From: Caldifarciminota bacterium
GTDB taxonomy: Bacteria > Hydrothermota > 32-111 > QNBC01
Reading direction: 5' to 3'
NCBI GenBank assembly: GCA_015486655.1
Contig: WFRF01000210.1
Span: 1-19,932 of the forward strand
Length of the DNA: 19,932 bases
Shown here: positions 1-5,463 of the stretch, in pieces
How positions within the stretch are numbered: the first letter of the stretch is position 1
Layout of the letters: each line of letters starts with the position of its first letter
The notes under the pieces: generated by a model
Told to the model about the DNA's origin: nothing
The model's input: the letters and a program-made list of their open reading frames with translations, nothing else
Databases searched by the model: none
Translations under genes and position numbers: made by a program

Positions 1-86
1 ACAATGAATTACAGATTTTTAAGAGCATAAAAAGGGCATTTGACCCCGGTCTTATAATGAATCCGGGTAAAAAGACAGTTGTTTAA
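1..86 (+). CDS. C-terminal end of a FAD-linked oxidase (GlcD / D-lactate dehydrogenase type), partial
   Basis: Reading from position 3 gives 27 codons ending at TAA 84-86. The translation holds IKRAFDPGLIMNPGKKTVV, which matches the usual C-terminal signature of the FAD-linked oxidase C-terminal domain (a DP..IMNPGK pattern, as in glycolate oxidase GlcD and D-lactate dehydrogenases). The rest of the gene lies outside the window, so substrate and partners cannot be judged. The stop codon overlaps that of the convergent mnmA gene: TTAA at 83-86 serves both strands. The family call rests on one short motif, but that motif is distinctive. Confidence 0.72.
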   Translation, partial: NELQIFKSIKRAFDPGLIMNPGKKTVV

Positions 87-1126
87 TTGATCCAGCCTGA
101 AAAAACCAATCTGTTATTCTTGTAAAATACGGCAAGTTGTCCGGGGGTGGGAGCAAATACCTTTTCTTCCAAAATGATTTTACCGCTGTCTTTACCTGTT
201 AAGACAAATTCTGCAGGTTTGAGAGGAGAAAGCGAGCGTATTTTTACTTCTCCTTTCACGGAATTAGAAGGAGATGCACAAATCCAGTTTAAATCCGAAA
301 TTATCACCGTATCGGAAAAGAGATATGACTGTTCGGCAGCATATATGATGTTTTTAACGGGATCGATTTTCGCTACGTACAGCGGTTCTTCCCAGGAAAT
401 TCCAAGTCCTTTTCGTTGCCCTACCGTGTAATTTATTATACCGTTATGTTTTCCTATAACCAATTTCGTTTTTAGGTGAACGATATCTCCTGGAATGGAT
501 AGTCGTTTTTTGAATTCGGTGTATTCCGAGCTGTTTGCAAAGCACAGGTCCTGGCTTTCCCCTTTTTTGTGTATTTCAAAACCCAATTTTTTCAATGTGT
601 CTCTAATCTCGGTTTTTGTATGCTTACCGCACGGGAAATCGAGATATTTAAGGTATTTCTCCTCCAACCTTCCGAGGAAATAGGATTGGTCTTTTAACGA
701 ATCTTTTGCTCTTTCTATACAGTATCTGTTATTGTAATTTGTAACGGATGCATAGTGCCCGGTTACAACAACATCGTATTTTTGAGGACAGTTCTCTTTT
801 ATAAATTGTTCAATTTTAACTTTTTTATTACAAATTGCACATGGATTGGGCGTTTTTCCCGATAAATATATGCTTTCGGTTTTTTCTATGACTTCTCTTT
901 TAAATTGTTTGCTTACATCGATAATTTTATGTTTTACATTGAGTTTTTTACTGTAATATACGGCGTCATCGATGTCCGAAAGAGAACAACAGGTAGATTT
1001 GTCGGAGAATGAAAATGTTATTGCCTCTACGAATTTATACTTTTGTGTAGCTTTATAAAGAGCGAATGTACTGTCTGTTCCGCCGCTAATTAGTACAGCT
1101 GCTCTCAAGGGGGCTAACGATTTCAA
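83..1126 (-). CDS. mnmA: tRNA-specific 2-thiouridylase MnmA
   Basis: Cytoplasmic ATP-dependent enzyme that thiolates U34 in the anticodon wobble position of certain tRNAs. The 347-aa product has the PP-loop SGGTDS at residues 14-19 (adenylation site; T replaces the usual V), a CCSL.D..DA motif at 46-55, NPCAICN at 94-100, VVTGHYA at 119-125, KDQSYFL at 145-151, the second catalytic cysteine C195 in SQDLCF, and YTVGQRKGLGI further on. Length is normal for the family. C96, C99 and C195 form the C-x2-C plus C arrangement linked to an Fe-S-dependent mechanism in some MnmA proteins. The start is TTG (1124-1126), with GGAG twelve bases upstream; a downstream TTG at 1106-1108 lacks a ribosome site. 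It overlaps the end of the RseC-like gene by 41 nt and is the last gene of the nadA operon. Confidence 0.93.
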   Translation of the reverse strand: MKSLAPLRAAVLISGGTDSTFALYKATQKYKFVEAITFSFSDKSTCCSLSDIDDAVYYSKKLNVKHKIIDVSKQFKREVIEKTESIYLSGKTPNPCAICNKKVKIEQFIKENCPQKYDVVVTGHYASVTNYNNRYCIERAKDSLKDQSYFLGRLEEKYLKYLDFPCGKHTKTEIRDTLKKLGFEIHKKGESQDLCFANSSEYTEFKKRLSIPGDIVHLKTKLVIGKHNGIINYTVGQRKGLGISWEEPLYVAKIDPVKNIIYAAEQSYLFSDTVIISDLNWICASPSNSVKGEVKIRSLSPLKPAEFVLTGKDSGKIILEEKVFAPTPGQLAVFYKNNRLVFSGWIN

Positions 1127-1523
1127 CTATCTTTGCTTCTCCTTTAAAGGGATCTTTCATCTTTCTGTCAAACAGGGAAATAATGAAGAAGGTAAGTCCA
1201 AGAGCCGCAAAACCCAGTAATATCGAGATTGTTTCACTGAAAAAGAGTTTGCCGATGTAAGCCCCTATGAAAAGGGAAATAAGCGGTAATATATAAACGA
1301 TAAATGAGTGTGCAACAAGATGCTTTTCCGAAAATTCCACTTTTACCGTATCATTCCTGGAGGCTCCTATGTCATTGTTTACTATATAATGCAGGCTTTC
1401 GCGGGAAACCCAATTACTGCACGTGCCGTTTAACGGACATGTTTTACAAGCATCTTGCGGGACAATGGTTATTTTTGCGGTACCGTTATTGTAGGTTTCT
1501 ATAACCGTGGCTGTTTCAATCAT
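1086..1523 (-). CDS. RseC/MucC-like membrane protein
   Basis: A 145-aa inner-membrane protein of the RseC/MucC family (SoxR-reducing system / sigma-E modulator family). Seen directly: an N-terminal soluble part that starts with a short beta-like segment (IETATVIE), a cysteine cluster C26-x2-C29-x5-C35 typical of the family, then two hydrophobic helices at about 70-92 and 98-118, and a charged C-terminal tail. Family members act in envelope stress signalling in Proteobacteria and occur near Rnf-type redox complexes elsewhere, so a redox role is the likeliest theme; the exact job here is unknown. Its ATG overlaps the nadA stop in an ATGA, which argues for translational coupling. Finding it between nadA and mnmA is an uncommon context. 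Confidence 0.8.
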   Translation of the reverse strand: MIETATVIETYNNGTAKITIVPQDACKTCPLNGTCSNWVSRESLHYIVNNDIGASRNDTVKVEFSEKHLVAHSFIVYILPLISLFIGAYIGKLFFSETISILLGFAALGLTFFIISLFDRKMKDPFKGEAKIVEIVSPLESSCTN

Positions 1524-2428
1524 TTTAAATCAACCATCCTCTTTATAGGTTTGTAAGCCTTTTCGATTATACTCTCCGGCAGTTCAATTTCATATTTCAG
1601 ATTCCGCATGGAACTTAACAGGTCATCAAGTGTTATTGCCTTCATACCCTGACATATTAACTTTTCCTTAATAGGATAGAATTTTTTGTGGGGGTTTTCC
1701 TTTTGCAGCCTGTATATCATTCCTTCTTCCGTTCCAACAACAATCTCCTTTTTGGCTGTTTCTTTGGCTAATTTTACCATTCCGCCCGTACTTAAAACAT
1801 AATCGGCGGCTTTGGATGCTTCAAGCTTCGCCTCGGGGTGTACTATAACAATGGCATCGGGATGTAGTAATCTTGCCATTTCCACATCATTTTCCGTAAT
1901 TAAATTATGTACATAACAAAAGCCGGGATAGGGGATGATTTTCTTTGATGTTTTCGTCTGTGTGTAAGATGCCAGGTTTCCGTCAGGGACGAATAGAACG
2001 GTATCCACATCGAGACTGTTAACAACAGCAGTGGCATTTGCAGAGGTACAACAAATATCGCATTCCGTTTTAGTCTCTGCTGTTGTATTGACATAACAAA
2101 CTGTTTTTGCTCCCGGGTATTTTTTCTTAAATTTTCTTAAAGATTCCGCATTAACCATATCAGCCATGCGACATCCGGCTTCCGTGTTGGGTAAATAGAT
2201 ATGTTTATTGGGGGAAAGCACCTTTGCGGTTTCTGCCATAAATTTAACTCCGCAGAAGAAAACCATGTTATTTTCCAGATTACTGACTTTTCTGCTTAAT
2301 TCCAGAGAATCCCCGATAAAATCGGCAACATCCTGTATCTCGGGAATTTGATAGTTATGAGCTATAATTATGGCATCCAGTTCTCTCTTAAGTTTTAAGA
2401 TTTCTCTTTGTTTTTCTTCCGTTGTCAT
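1520..2428 (-). CDS. nadA: quinolinate synthase NadA
   Basis: Condenses iminoaspartate with dihydroxyacetone phosphate to quinolinate in de novo NAD synthesis, using a [4Fe-4S] cluster. The start is placed at ATG 2426-2428 (302 aa) because AAGGAG lies just upstream; the frame is open further 5' but that would run 16 codons into the upstream gene. The product shows AHNYQ (23-27), GDSLELSR (39-46), and three cluster cysteines C86 (EAGCRMAD), C171 (PGFCYVH) and C259 (ICQGMK), spaced as in characterised NadA proteins. VGTEEGM at 231-237 also fits. The ATG overlaps the TGA of the Rrf2 gene (ATGA). No nadB or nadC lies in the window, so the source of iminoaspartate is not visible. Confidence 0.95.
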   Translation of the reverse strand: MTTEEKQREILKLKRELDAIIIAHNYQIPEIQDVADFIGDSLELSRKVSNLENNMVFFCGVKFMAETAKVLSPNKHIYLPNTEAGCRMADMVNAESLRKFKKKYPGAKTVCYVNTTAETKTECDICCTSANATAVVNSLDVDTVLFVPDGNLASYTQTKTSKKIIPYPGFCYVHNLITENDVEMARLLHPDAIVIVHPEAKLEASKAADYVLSTGGMVKLAKETAKKEIVVGTEEGMIYRLQKENPHKKFYPIKEKLICQGMKAITLDDLLSSMRNLKYEIELPESIIEKAYKPIKRMVDLK

Positions 2429-2826
2429 AATTCTCCTTTTGTAATCAGATCTTCCAGTGTATATGATTCGAGACAACGAATCATCTCGTTATTAAAGTGT
2501 TTCCACAAATTTGCCGAAAGGCACTCCGCTTTGTACTTTTTTCTCTGAGGACACAATATTTTTTTATCGATTCTCTCGACAGCTTTTATAACGTCATATA
2601 CGGATATTTTTGAGGGATGTTTTGCCAGTATGTAACCTCCGTTAACACCTCTAACACTCTTAACGAGTTTTTTCATTTTTATTTTTCTGAACAGTTGTTC
2701 GAGATATTTGTTTGATATGTTTTCGTTTCTTGAGATTTCGCTTATTGATACAGGTTTCTTTGATTCTTTCAGTGCTATGTAGATCATTGATTGCAGTGCA
2801 TAGCGGGCTTTTGATGTTATAATCAT
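2425..2826 (-). CDS. Rrf2-family transcriptional regulator
   Basis: A 133-aa winged-helix DNA-binding protein. The N-terminus (ITSKARYALQSMIYIAL), the recognition region with IS.KYLEQLFRKI and the wing VRGVNGGYILA are typical of the Rrf2 family (IscR, CymR, NsrR). Cysteines C92, C102 and C118 sit in the C-terminal part. IscR uses three cysteines about six residues apart (92, 98, 104), so only the first lines up well and cluster binding is uncertain. An LW pair (107-108) and a leucine-rich end also fit. ATG at 2824-2826 follows AGGAGGT. It is the first gene of the operon with nadA, the RseC-like gene and mnmA, so it probably controls that operon and itself. Confidence 0.9.
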   Translation of the reverse strand: MIITSKARYALQSMIYIALKESKKPVSISEISRNENISNKYLEQLFRKIKMKKLVKSVRGVNGGYILAKHPSKISVYDVIKAVERIDKKILCPQRKKYKAECLSANLWKHFNNEMIRCLESYTLEDLITKGEL

Positions 2827-2844
2827 ACTACCTCCTTCGCCGAT

Positions 2845-2873
2845 ATCCTACTATATTTATGAATTTTTGTCAA
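2845..2873 (-). promoter_or_regulatory. Probable sigma70-type promoter of the Rrf2-nadA-rseC-like-mnmA operon
   Basis: On the minus strand TTGACA (2868-2873) is followed after 17 bases by TAGGAT (2845-2850), 4 of 6 matches to TATAAT. The -10 lies about 19 bases before the start codon of the regulator, so a short leader overlaps the ribosome site. No clear Rrf2 operator palindrome was found, but GATATC lies across the -10. Confidence 0.5.
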
Positions 2874-2979
2874 ATCCGATTTATGTTTATATCCTCAATT
2901 TCTGCGAATCATATATCAAATTAGCATGTAAAATTATATGGGAATAAGAGGATGAAAGCAAGCCATACGGTCAGCACTT

Positions 2980-3022
2980 AATTCCCCTCTACAAAGGGGG
3001 CCTGCGCAGTGACGGGGTGTTC
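2980..3022. repeat. Palindromic REP-like intergenic element A
   Basis: The segment reads AATTCCCCTCT, a short loop, AAAGGGGGCC, then CTGCGCAG (a perfect 8-bp palindrome, 3002-3009) and GACGGGGTGTTC. CCCCT (2984-2988) pairs with AGGGG to form a stem. From memory this resembles a hairpin element scattered between genes in many unrelated bacterial genomes (CCCCTC loop GAGGGG followed by GACGGGGTG). That resemblance is unverified here. Confidence 0.6.
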
Positions 3023-3033
3023 TGAAATAAGTA

Positions 3034-3111
3034 AGAAGTGGGAACTAAGAACTGAGAAATAAGAAGTTAGAACTAAGAAGTGAAAAGGGGAGAACTGGGA
3101 ACTGAGAAGTT
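3034..3111. repeat. Degenerate 7-bp tandem repeat, about 11 units (consensus AGAA-C/G-T-N)
   Basis: Successive heptamers run from 3034: AGAAGTG, GGAACTA, AGAACTG, AGAAATA, AGAAGTT, AGAACTA, AGAAGTG, AAAAGGG, one extra G at 3090, AGAACTG, GGAACTG, AGAAGTT. The top strand is almost purely purine with T at the sixth position of nearly every unit. There are no spacers, so it is not a CRISPR. Confidence 0.8.
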
Positions 3112-3150
3112 AAATATGTAATTGATTTTATTATATTCATCTATGAACAG

Positions 3151-3197
3151 AACCCCTCAGTCAGGTAAAACCGGACAGCTCACCTTAAAGTGGAACA
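3151..3197. repeat. Palindromic REP-like intergenic element B
   Basis: Begins ACCCCTCAGTC, then TCAGGT-AAA-ACCGGA (an imperfect stem with one mismatch), GACAGCTCACC, and a second imperfect stem around CACCTT/AAAGTGG. From memory the layout CCCCTCAGTC, stem, GACAGCTC, stem is that of a dispersed intergenic element common in Firmicutes and metagenomic genomes. Here both stems look decayed. The resemblance is unverified. Confidence 0.5.
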
Positions 3198-3265
3198 GCT
3201 ATGTTTAGAAATAAGTAAGGACTAAGAAATTAAATATGTAATTGCTATGTTCGCAAATTTCATGC

Positions 3266-3295
3266 TTGACATGTTTTATTGTTGTATGTTATCAT
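3266..3295 (+). promoter_or_regulatory. Probable promoter of the 3331-6149 operon
   Basis: TTGACA (3266-3271) and TATCAT (3290-3295) are separated by 18 bases, 35 bases ahead of the start codon at 3331. It begins about 20 bases after the last repeat, so the repeat mosaic abuts the promoter. Confidence 0.5.
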
Positions 3296-3330
3296 CTAAT
3301 ATAAATGATAATATACAAATGGAGGTGAAC

Positions 3331-3729
3331 ATGGCATTAAAAAGATCTATTGTTATTTTATTGGCAGTTGTACTTTTGGTTACCCCGATTTTAATGAATG
3401 CTGATGATTCAACATCTTCAGCCATAATTGCGGCAGACAGAGACGCAAAGGCTAACACAAGCGGTGCTTTGTGGTTCGGTGCAGGGTGTCTTTTTGGGCT
3501 TCTTGGTGTGGGAGCTGCTTATATAATCGAACCGTCACCCAGCGCACAGGTTCTTTTGGGGAAGTCTCCCGAATATGTGGCTGCATATACAAGCGAATAC
3601 AAGTCCATCGGTAGAAGTATTCAAACAAAGAATGCACTGACCGGATGCGTTGTAGGAGCTGTTGTTGAAAGTATTGTTTATGTGGTTTATTATTTTGTTG
3701 TTGTGTCAGCAGTAAGTTCCGCATATTAG
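3331..3729 (+). CDS. Small exported/membrane protein of unknown function
   Basis: The start is ATG 3331 because GGAGGTGAAC precedes it; the frame is open to an ATG at 3247 but that part carries the promoter and no ribosome site. The 132-aa product begins with a hydrophobic signal sequence (KRSIVILLAVVLLVTPILMNA), then a short acidic stretch, a hydrophobic Gly-rich segment at about 46-66, a polar loop holding GKSPEYVAAYTSEYKSIGRS (77-96) and a second hydrophobic segment at about 102-128. The Gly/Ala pattern with a polar loop suggests a helical hairpin in a membrane. I do not recognise a named family. It lies 14 nt before the LolA-like gene, in the same direction and probably on the same transcript. 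Confidence 0.75.
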   Translation: MALKRSIVILLAVVLLVTPILMNADDSTSSAIIAADRDAKANTSGALWFGAGCLFGLLGVGAAYIIEPSPSAQVLLGKSPEYVAAYTSEYKSIGRSIQTKNALTGCVVGAVVESIVYVVYYFVVVSAVSSAY

Positions 3730-3743
3730 TTTAGTTTTCTAAG

Positions 3744-4397
3744 ATGTTGAATCTGTCATTTTTGTTAATAGCCGCATTTACAGGATTGTTTACTCAAATT
3801 AACATCTCGAAAACGGAAAATGATACAATAAAGGGGAGATTCTATATGAATCCCCCCGCTTCCTATTTTATGCATGTTTCTTATCCTATAAATCAAGTAT
3901 TGTTCAGTAAAAGCGATACCACATATATTTATTACCCGAAAAGAAAAGAAGGGTTTAAATTTACTAGTAATTATACAAATACAACGGATGTTTCAAAGGG
4001 GTTAATGCCCGTATTCAAAGACGAATATTTGACAAAATTGGGTATGATTCTGGTGAAATCCGATTATAAGAAAGGTAAATTGATTAAATACTATTCGCCC
4101 AGCGACTCAAAATCTCCCCTAAAATTTATTAAAATAGTGTATAAAAATCATCTAATCAGAAAAATAGAGATAATAAACAGGGATGATAAGGTAATAAAAC
4201 GTTCCGTTTACGGGAATTATGAAAAAATCGACAAAAAGAATATTCCAATGAGCATAGTAAACTATTCATCGACGGGGAAGGATTCCATTGTATCGGAAAT
4301 TAAATATGACAGTCTGAATTTTATTGAAAATATACCGGATAGTGTTCAAAATTATAGAATTCCAAAGAACATTAAATTAAAAGAAATGAAATGGTAG
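3744..4397 (+). CDS. LolA-like outer-membrane lipoprotein carrier / sorting protein
   Basis: A 217-aa protein with an N-terminal hydrophobic export signal (MLNLSFLLIAAFTGLFTQI). The body reads like the LolA/LolB-fold half-barrel: a KGRFYMNPPASYFMHVSYP strand pair (about 30-48), TTYIYYPKRKEGF (60-71), and alternating beta strands such as KFIKIVYKNHLIRKIEIINR followed by NYEKIDKKNIPMSIV and a C-terminal YDSLNFIENIPDSVQNYRIP segment, matching the family's typical ending. LolA-type proteins carry lipoproteins or lipids across the periplasm. No strong ribosome site precedes the ATG, so expression may rely on the gene 14 nt upstream. Its ATGG..TAG end overlaps the yidD start. Sequence identity to true LolA is low, so the fold is more certain than the cargo. 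Confidence 0.6.
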   Translation: MLNLSFLLIAAFTGLFTQINISKTENDTIKGRFYMNPPASYFMHVSYPINQVLFSKSDTTYIYYPKRKEGFKFTSNYTNTTDVSKGLMPVFKDEYLTKLGMILVKSDYKKGKLIKYYSPSDSKSPLKFIKIVYKNHLIRKIEIINRDDKVIKRSVYGNYEKIDKKNIPMSIVNYSSTGKDSIVSEIKYDSLNFIENIPDSVQNYRIPKNIKLKEMKW

Positions 4398-4747
4398 CGA
4401 ATTTACTTCTTCTTACAATTTTACTGACGCCCATACAGAAAGATTCTCTGAAAACAACAAAATACAAACAGTTTCATGAAGATAGGTTTTTAGTGAAAAT
4501 GATAATCAAATTGTATCAAAATACAATATCAAAACAGCAAGGGGATGTTTGTGTTTTTGAACCGACCTGTTCCCACTTTGCGGAGCAGTCCGTGGAAAAA
4601 TACGGTATAAAAGGCATTTTTATGGCAATTGACAGGTTGGAAAGATGCAACCCTACGGCGTGGAGGTATGCTAATAAATATTATCCCGTAGTTCTTACAA
4701 AAAAACGCGGGTACAAACTGAAGGATCTTCCGGAATGGCACAAGTGA
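4391..4747 (+). CDS. yidD: YidD membrane-protein insertion efficiency factor with N-terminal leader
   Basis: YidD is a small peripheral membrane protein thought to help YidC insert inner-membrane proteins. The 118-aa product has the family core at about 37-90: MIIKLYQNTIS, GDVCVFEPTCSHFA (51-64), EKYGIKGIFMAIDRLERCNP (69-88), with cysteines C54, C60 and C86 in the usual positions. Most YidD proteins are 70-90 aa; this one has about 36 extra N-terminal residues beginning with a hydrophobic stretch (NLLLLTILLTP), resembling a signal or anchor. An internal ATG at the core (codon 37) has no clear ribosome site, so the longer start, which overlaps the upstream TAG, is preferred. It overlaps the next gene by 13 nt. 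Confidence 0.85.
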   Translation: MVANLLLLTILLTPIQKDSLKTTKYKQFHEDRFLVKMIIKLYQNTISKQQGDVCVFEPTCSHFAEQSVEKYGIKGIFMAIDRLERCNPTAWRYANKYYPVVLTKKRGYKLKDLPEWHK

Positions 4748-5463
4748 TAAAAACAGTAATAGTTTTGCTTATATTTAATTTTCCTTTATTGGGCGCACAA
4801 ATAGAAAAGACATTCGCCTATTATCTCGAAAAAAACGGTGATACGAAAAATGCCATAGTTGAATATGAAAGACTTTTGGTTGACAGCAGCTCAATGTATA
4901 ATACCGATTCCATTCATTTAAGAATTGCCAAATTGTATATGAAATCGGGATTATTTGAAAAGGCAAACAGAGAACTCGGTTATTTGCCGGAAACAGAGTA
5001 TATAGATAATTTGAAAGGTATTTCATATATATTTAGCGGAGAGTATGGTAAGGCGAGGCGGTGTATATCAAATGATACTTTAATCGGAATTTCCTATCTG
5101 ATGCAAGGTGAGTATGGTTTGGCGAATAATTATATTTCTCTGGATTCTTTACCGGGGAGAAAGCACCCTGTTCTCGGGGCTGTTCTTTCCGGCATTATCC
5201 CGGGAAGCGGTAAATTTTATGCGGGTAGAGCATTTGACGGTGTCTATTCTTTTATTTTGACACTATCACCTGCAATATCAAGTTACTACTATTTTCATAA
5301 GGGAAACAAGACTTTCGGGTATATTTACGGTGTAATTGGCGGGTTTTTATACTTGGGTAATATTTATGGTTCGTTTAAAGCGTGTGAAATATACAACGAT
5401 TATCAGTATGACAATTTCAGAAGAAAAGAACTTGTAAAATTCCAGTTTACAAAATGGTTTTAA
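4735..5463 (+). CDS. TPR-like protein with C-terminal IPGSG membrane domain (copy 1)
   Basis: A 242-aa exported or membrane protein. Residues 1-21 are a hydrophobic leader. Residues 25-135 hold TPR-like helical repeats: KNGDTKNAIVEYERLL, IAKLYMKSGLFEKANRELGYL, SYIFSGEYGKARRCI, SYLMQGEYGLANNYI. The C-terminal part (about 145-220) is hydrophobic and begins LSGIIPGSGKFYAGRAFDGV (151-170), followed by apolar segments. The P-G-S-G-x-x-x-A-G motif before hydrophobic helices recalls small TM2/DUF5683-like membrane domains, but no family is certain. The gene overlaps yidD by 13 nt and the next gene by 10 nt. It is clearly paralogous to the next gene. A role as partner of YidD or LolA in envelope assembly is inference from context only. 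Confidence 0.75.
   Translation: MAQVIKTVIVLLIFNFPLLGAQIEKTFAYYLEKNGDTKNAIVEYERLLVDSSSMYNTDSIHLRIAKLYMKSGLFEKANRELGYLPETEYIDNLKGISYIFSGEYGKARRCISNDTLIGISYLMQGEYGLANNYISLDSLPGRKHPVLGAVLSGIIPGSGKFYAGRAFDGVYSFILTLSPAISSYYYFHKGNKTFGYIYGVIGGFLYLGNIYGSFKACEIYNDYQYDNFRRKELVKFQFTKWF

Larger units (their letters stand above)
3024..3244. repeat. Two copies of a repeat module, the second internally contracted
   Basis: GAAATAAGTAAG occurs at 3024-3035 and again at 3208-3219. A 20-bp right boundary ending TTAAATATGTAATTG occurs at 3105-3124 and 3225-3244 with one mismatch. In copy one the two boundaries enclose the long heptamer array; in copy two they are almost adjacent (about two heptamers). The modules therefore appear to be duplicates that differ in repeat number. 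Confidence 0.75.
2874..3246. other. Non-coding region made largely of repeats
   Basis: No convincing gene is seen on either strand. The stretch holds a palindromic element (2980-3022), a 7-bp tandem array (3034-3111), a second palindromic element (3151-3197) and a shortened second copy of the array flanks (3208-3244). It lies between two divergent transcription units and may insulate them. Confidence 0.8.

Noticed and set aside
147..431. Plus-strand frame of 94 codons inside mnmA
   Set aside because: It lies antisense to a well-supported conserved gene and shows no ribosome site, family motif or neighbour logic. The same reasoning removes similar antisense frames, for instance at 9000-9272 and 12882-13144.
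2429..2476. A longer N-terminus for NadA starting near 2476
   Set aside because: It would overlap the coding end of the Rrf2 gene by about 50 nt without a ribosome site. ATG 2426-2428 has AAGGAG directly upstream and the ATGA overlap typical of this operon.
3024..3244. Repeat block as a CRISPR array
   Set aside because: Units are 7 bp, degenerate and directly adjacent with no spacers, and no cas gene is nearby.
3247..3330. An upstream ATG at 3247 in frame with the 132-aa exported protein
   Set aside because: It would put 28 residues ahead of the signal sequence, has no ribosome site and overlaps the promoter. ATG 3331 has a strong one (GGAGGTGAAC).
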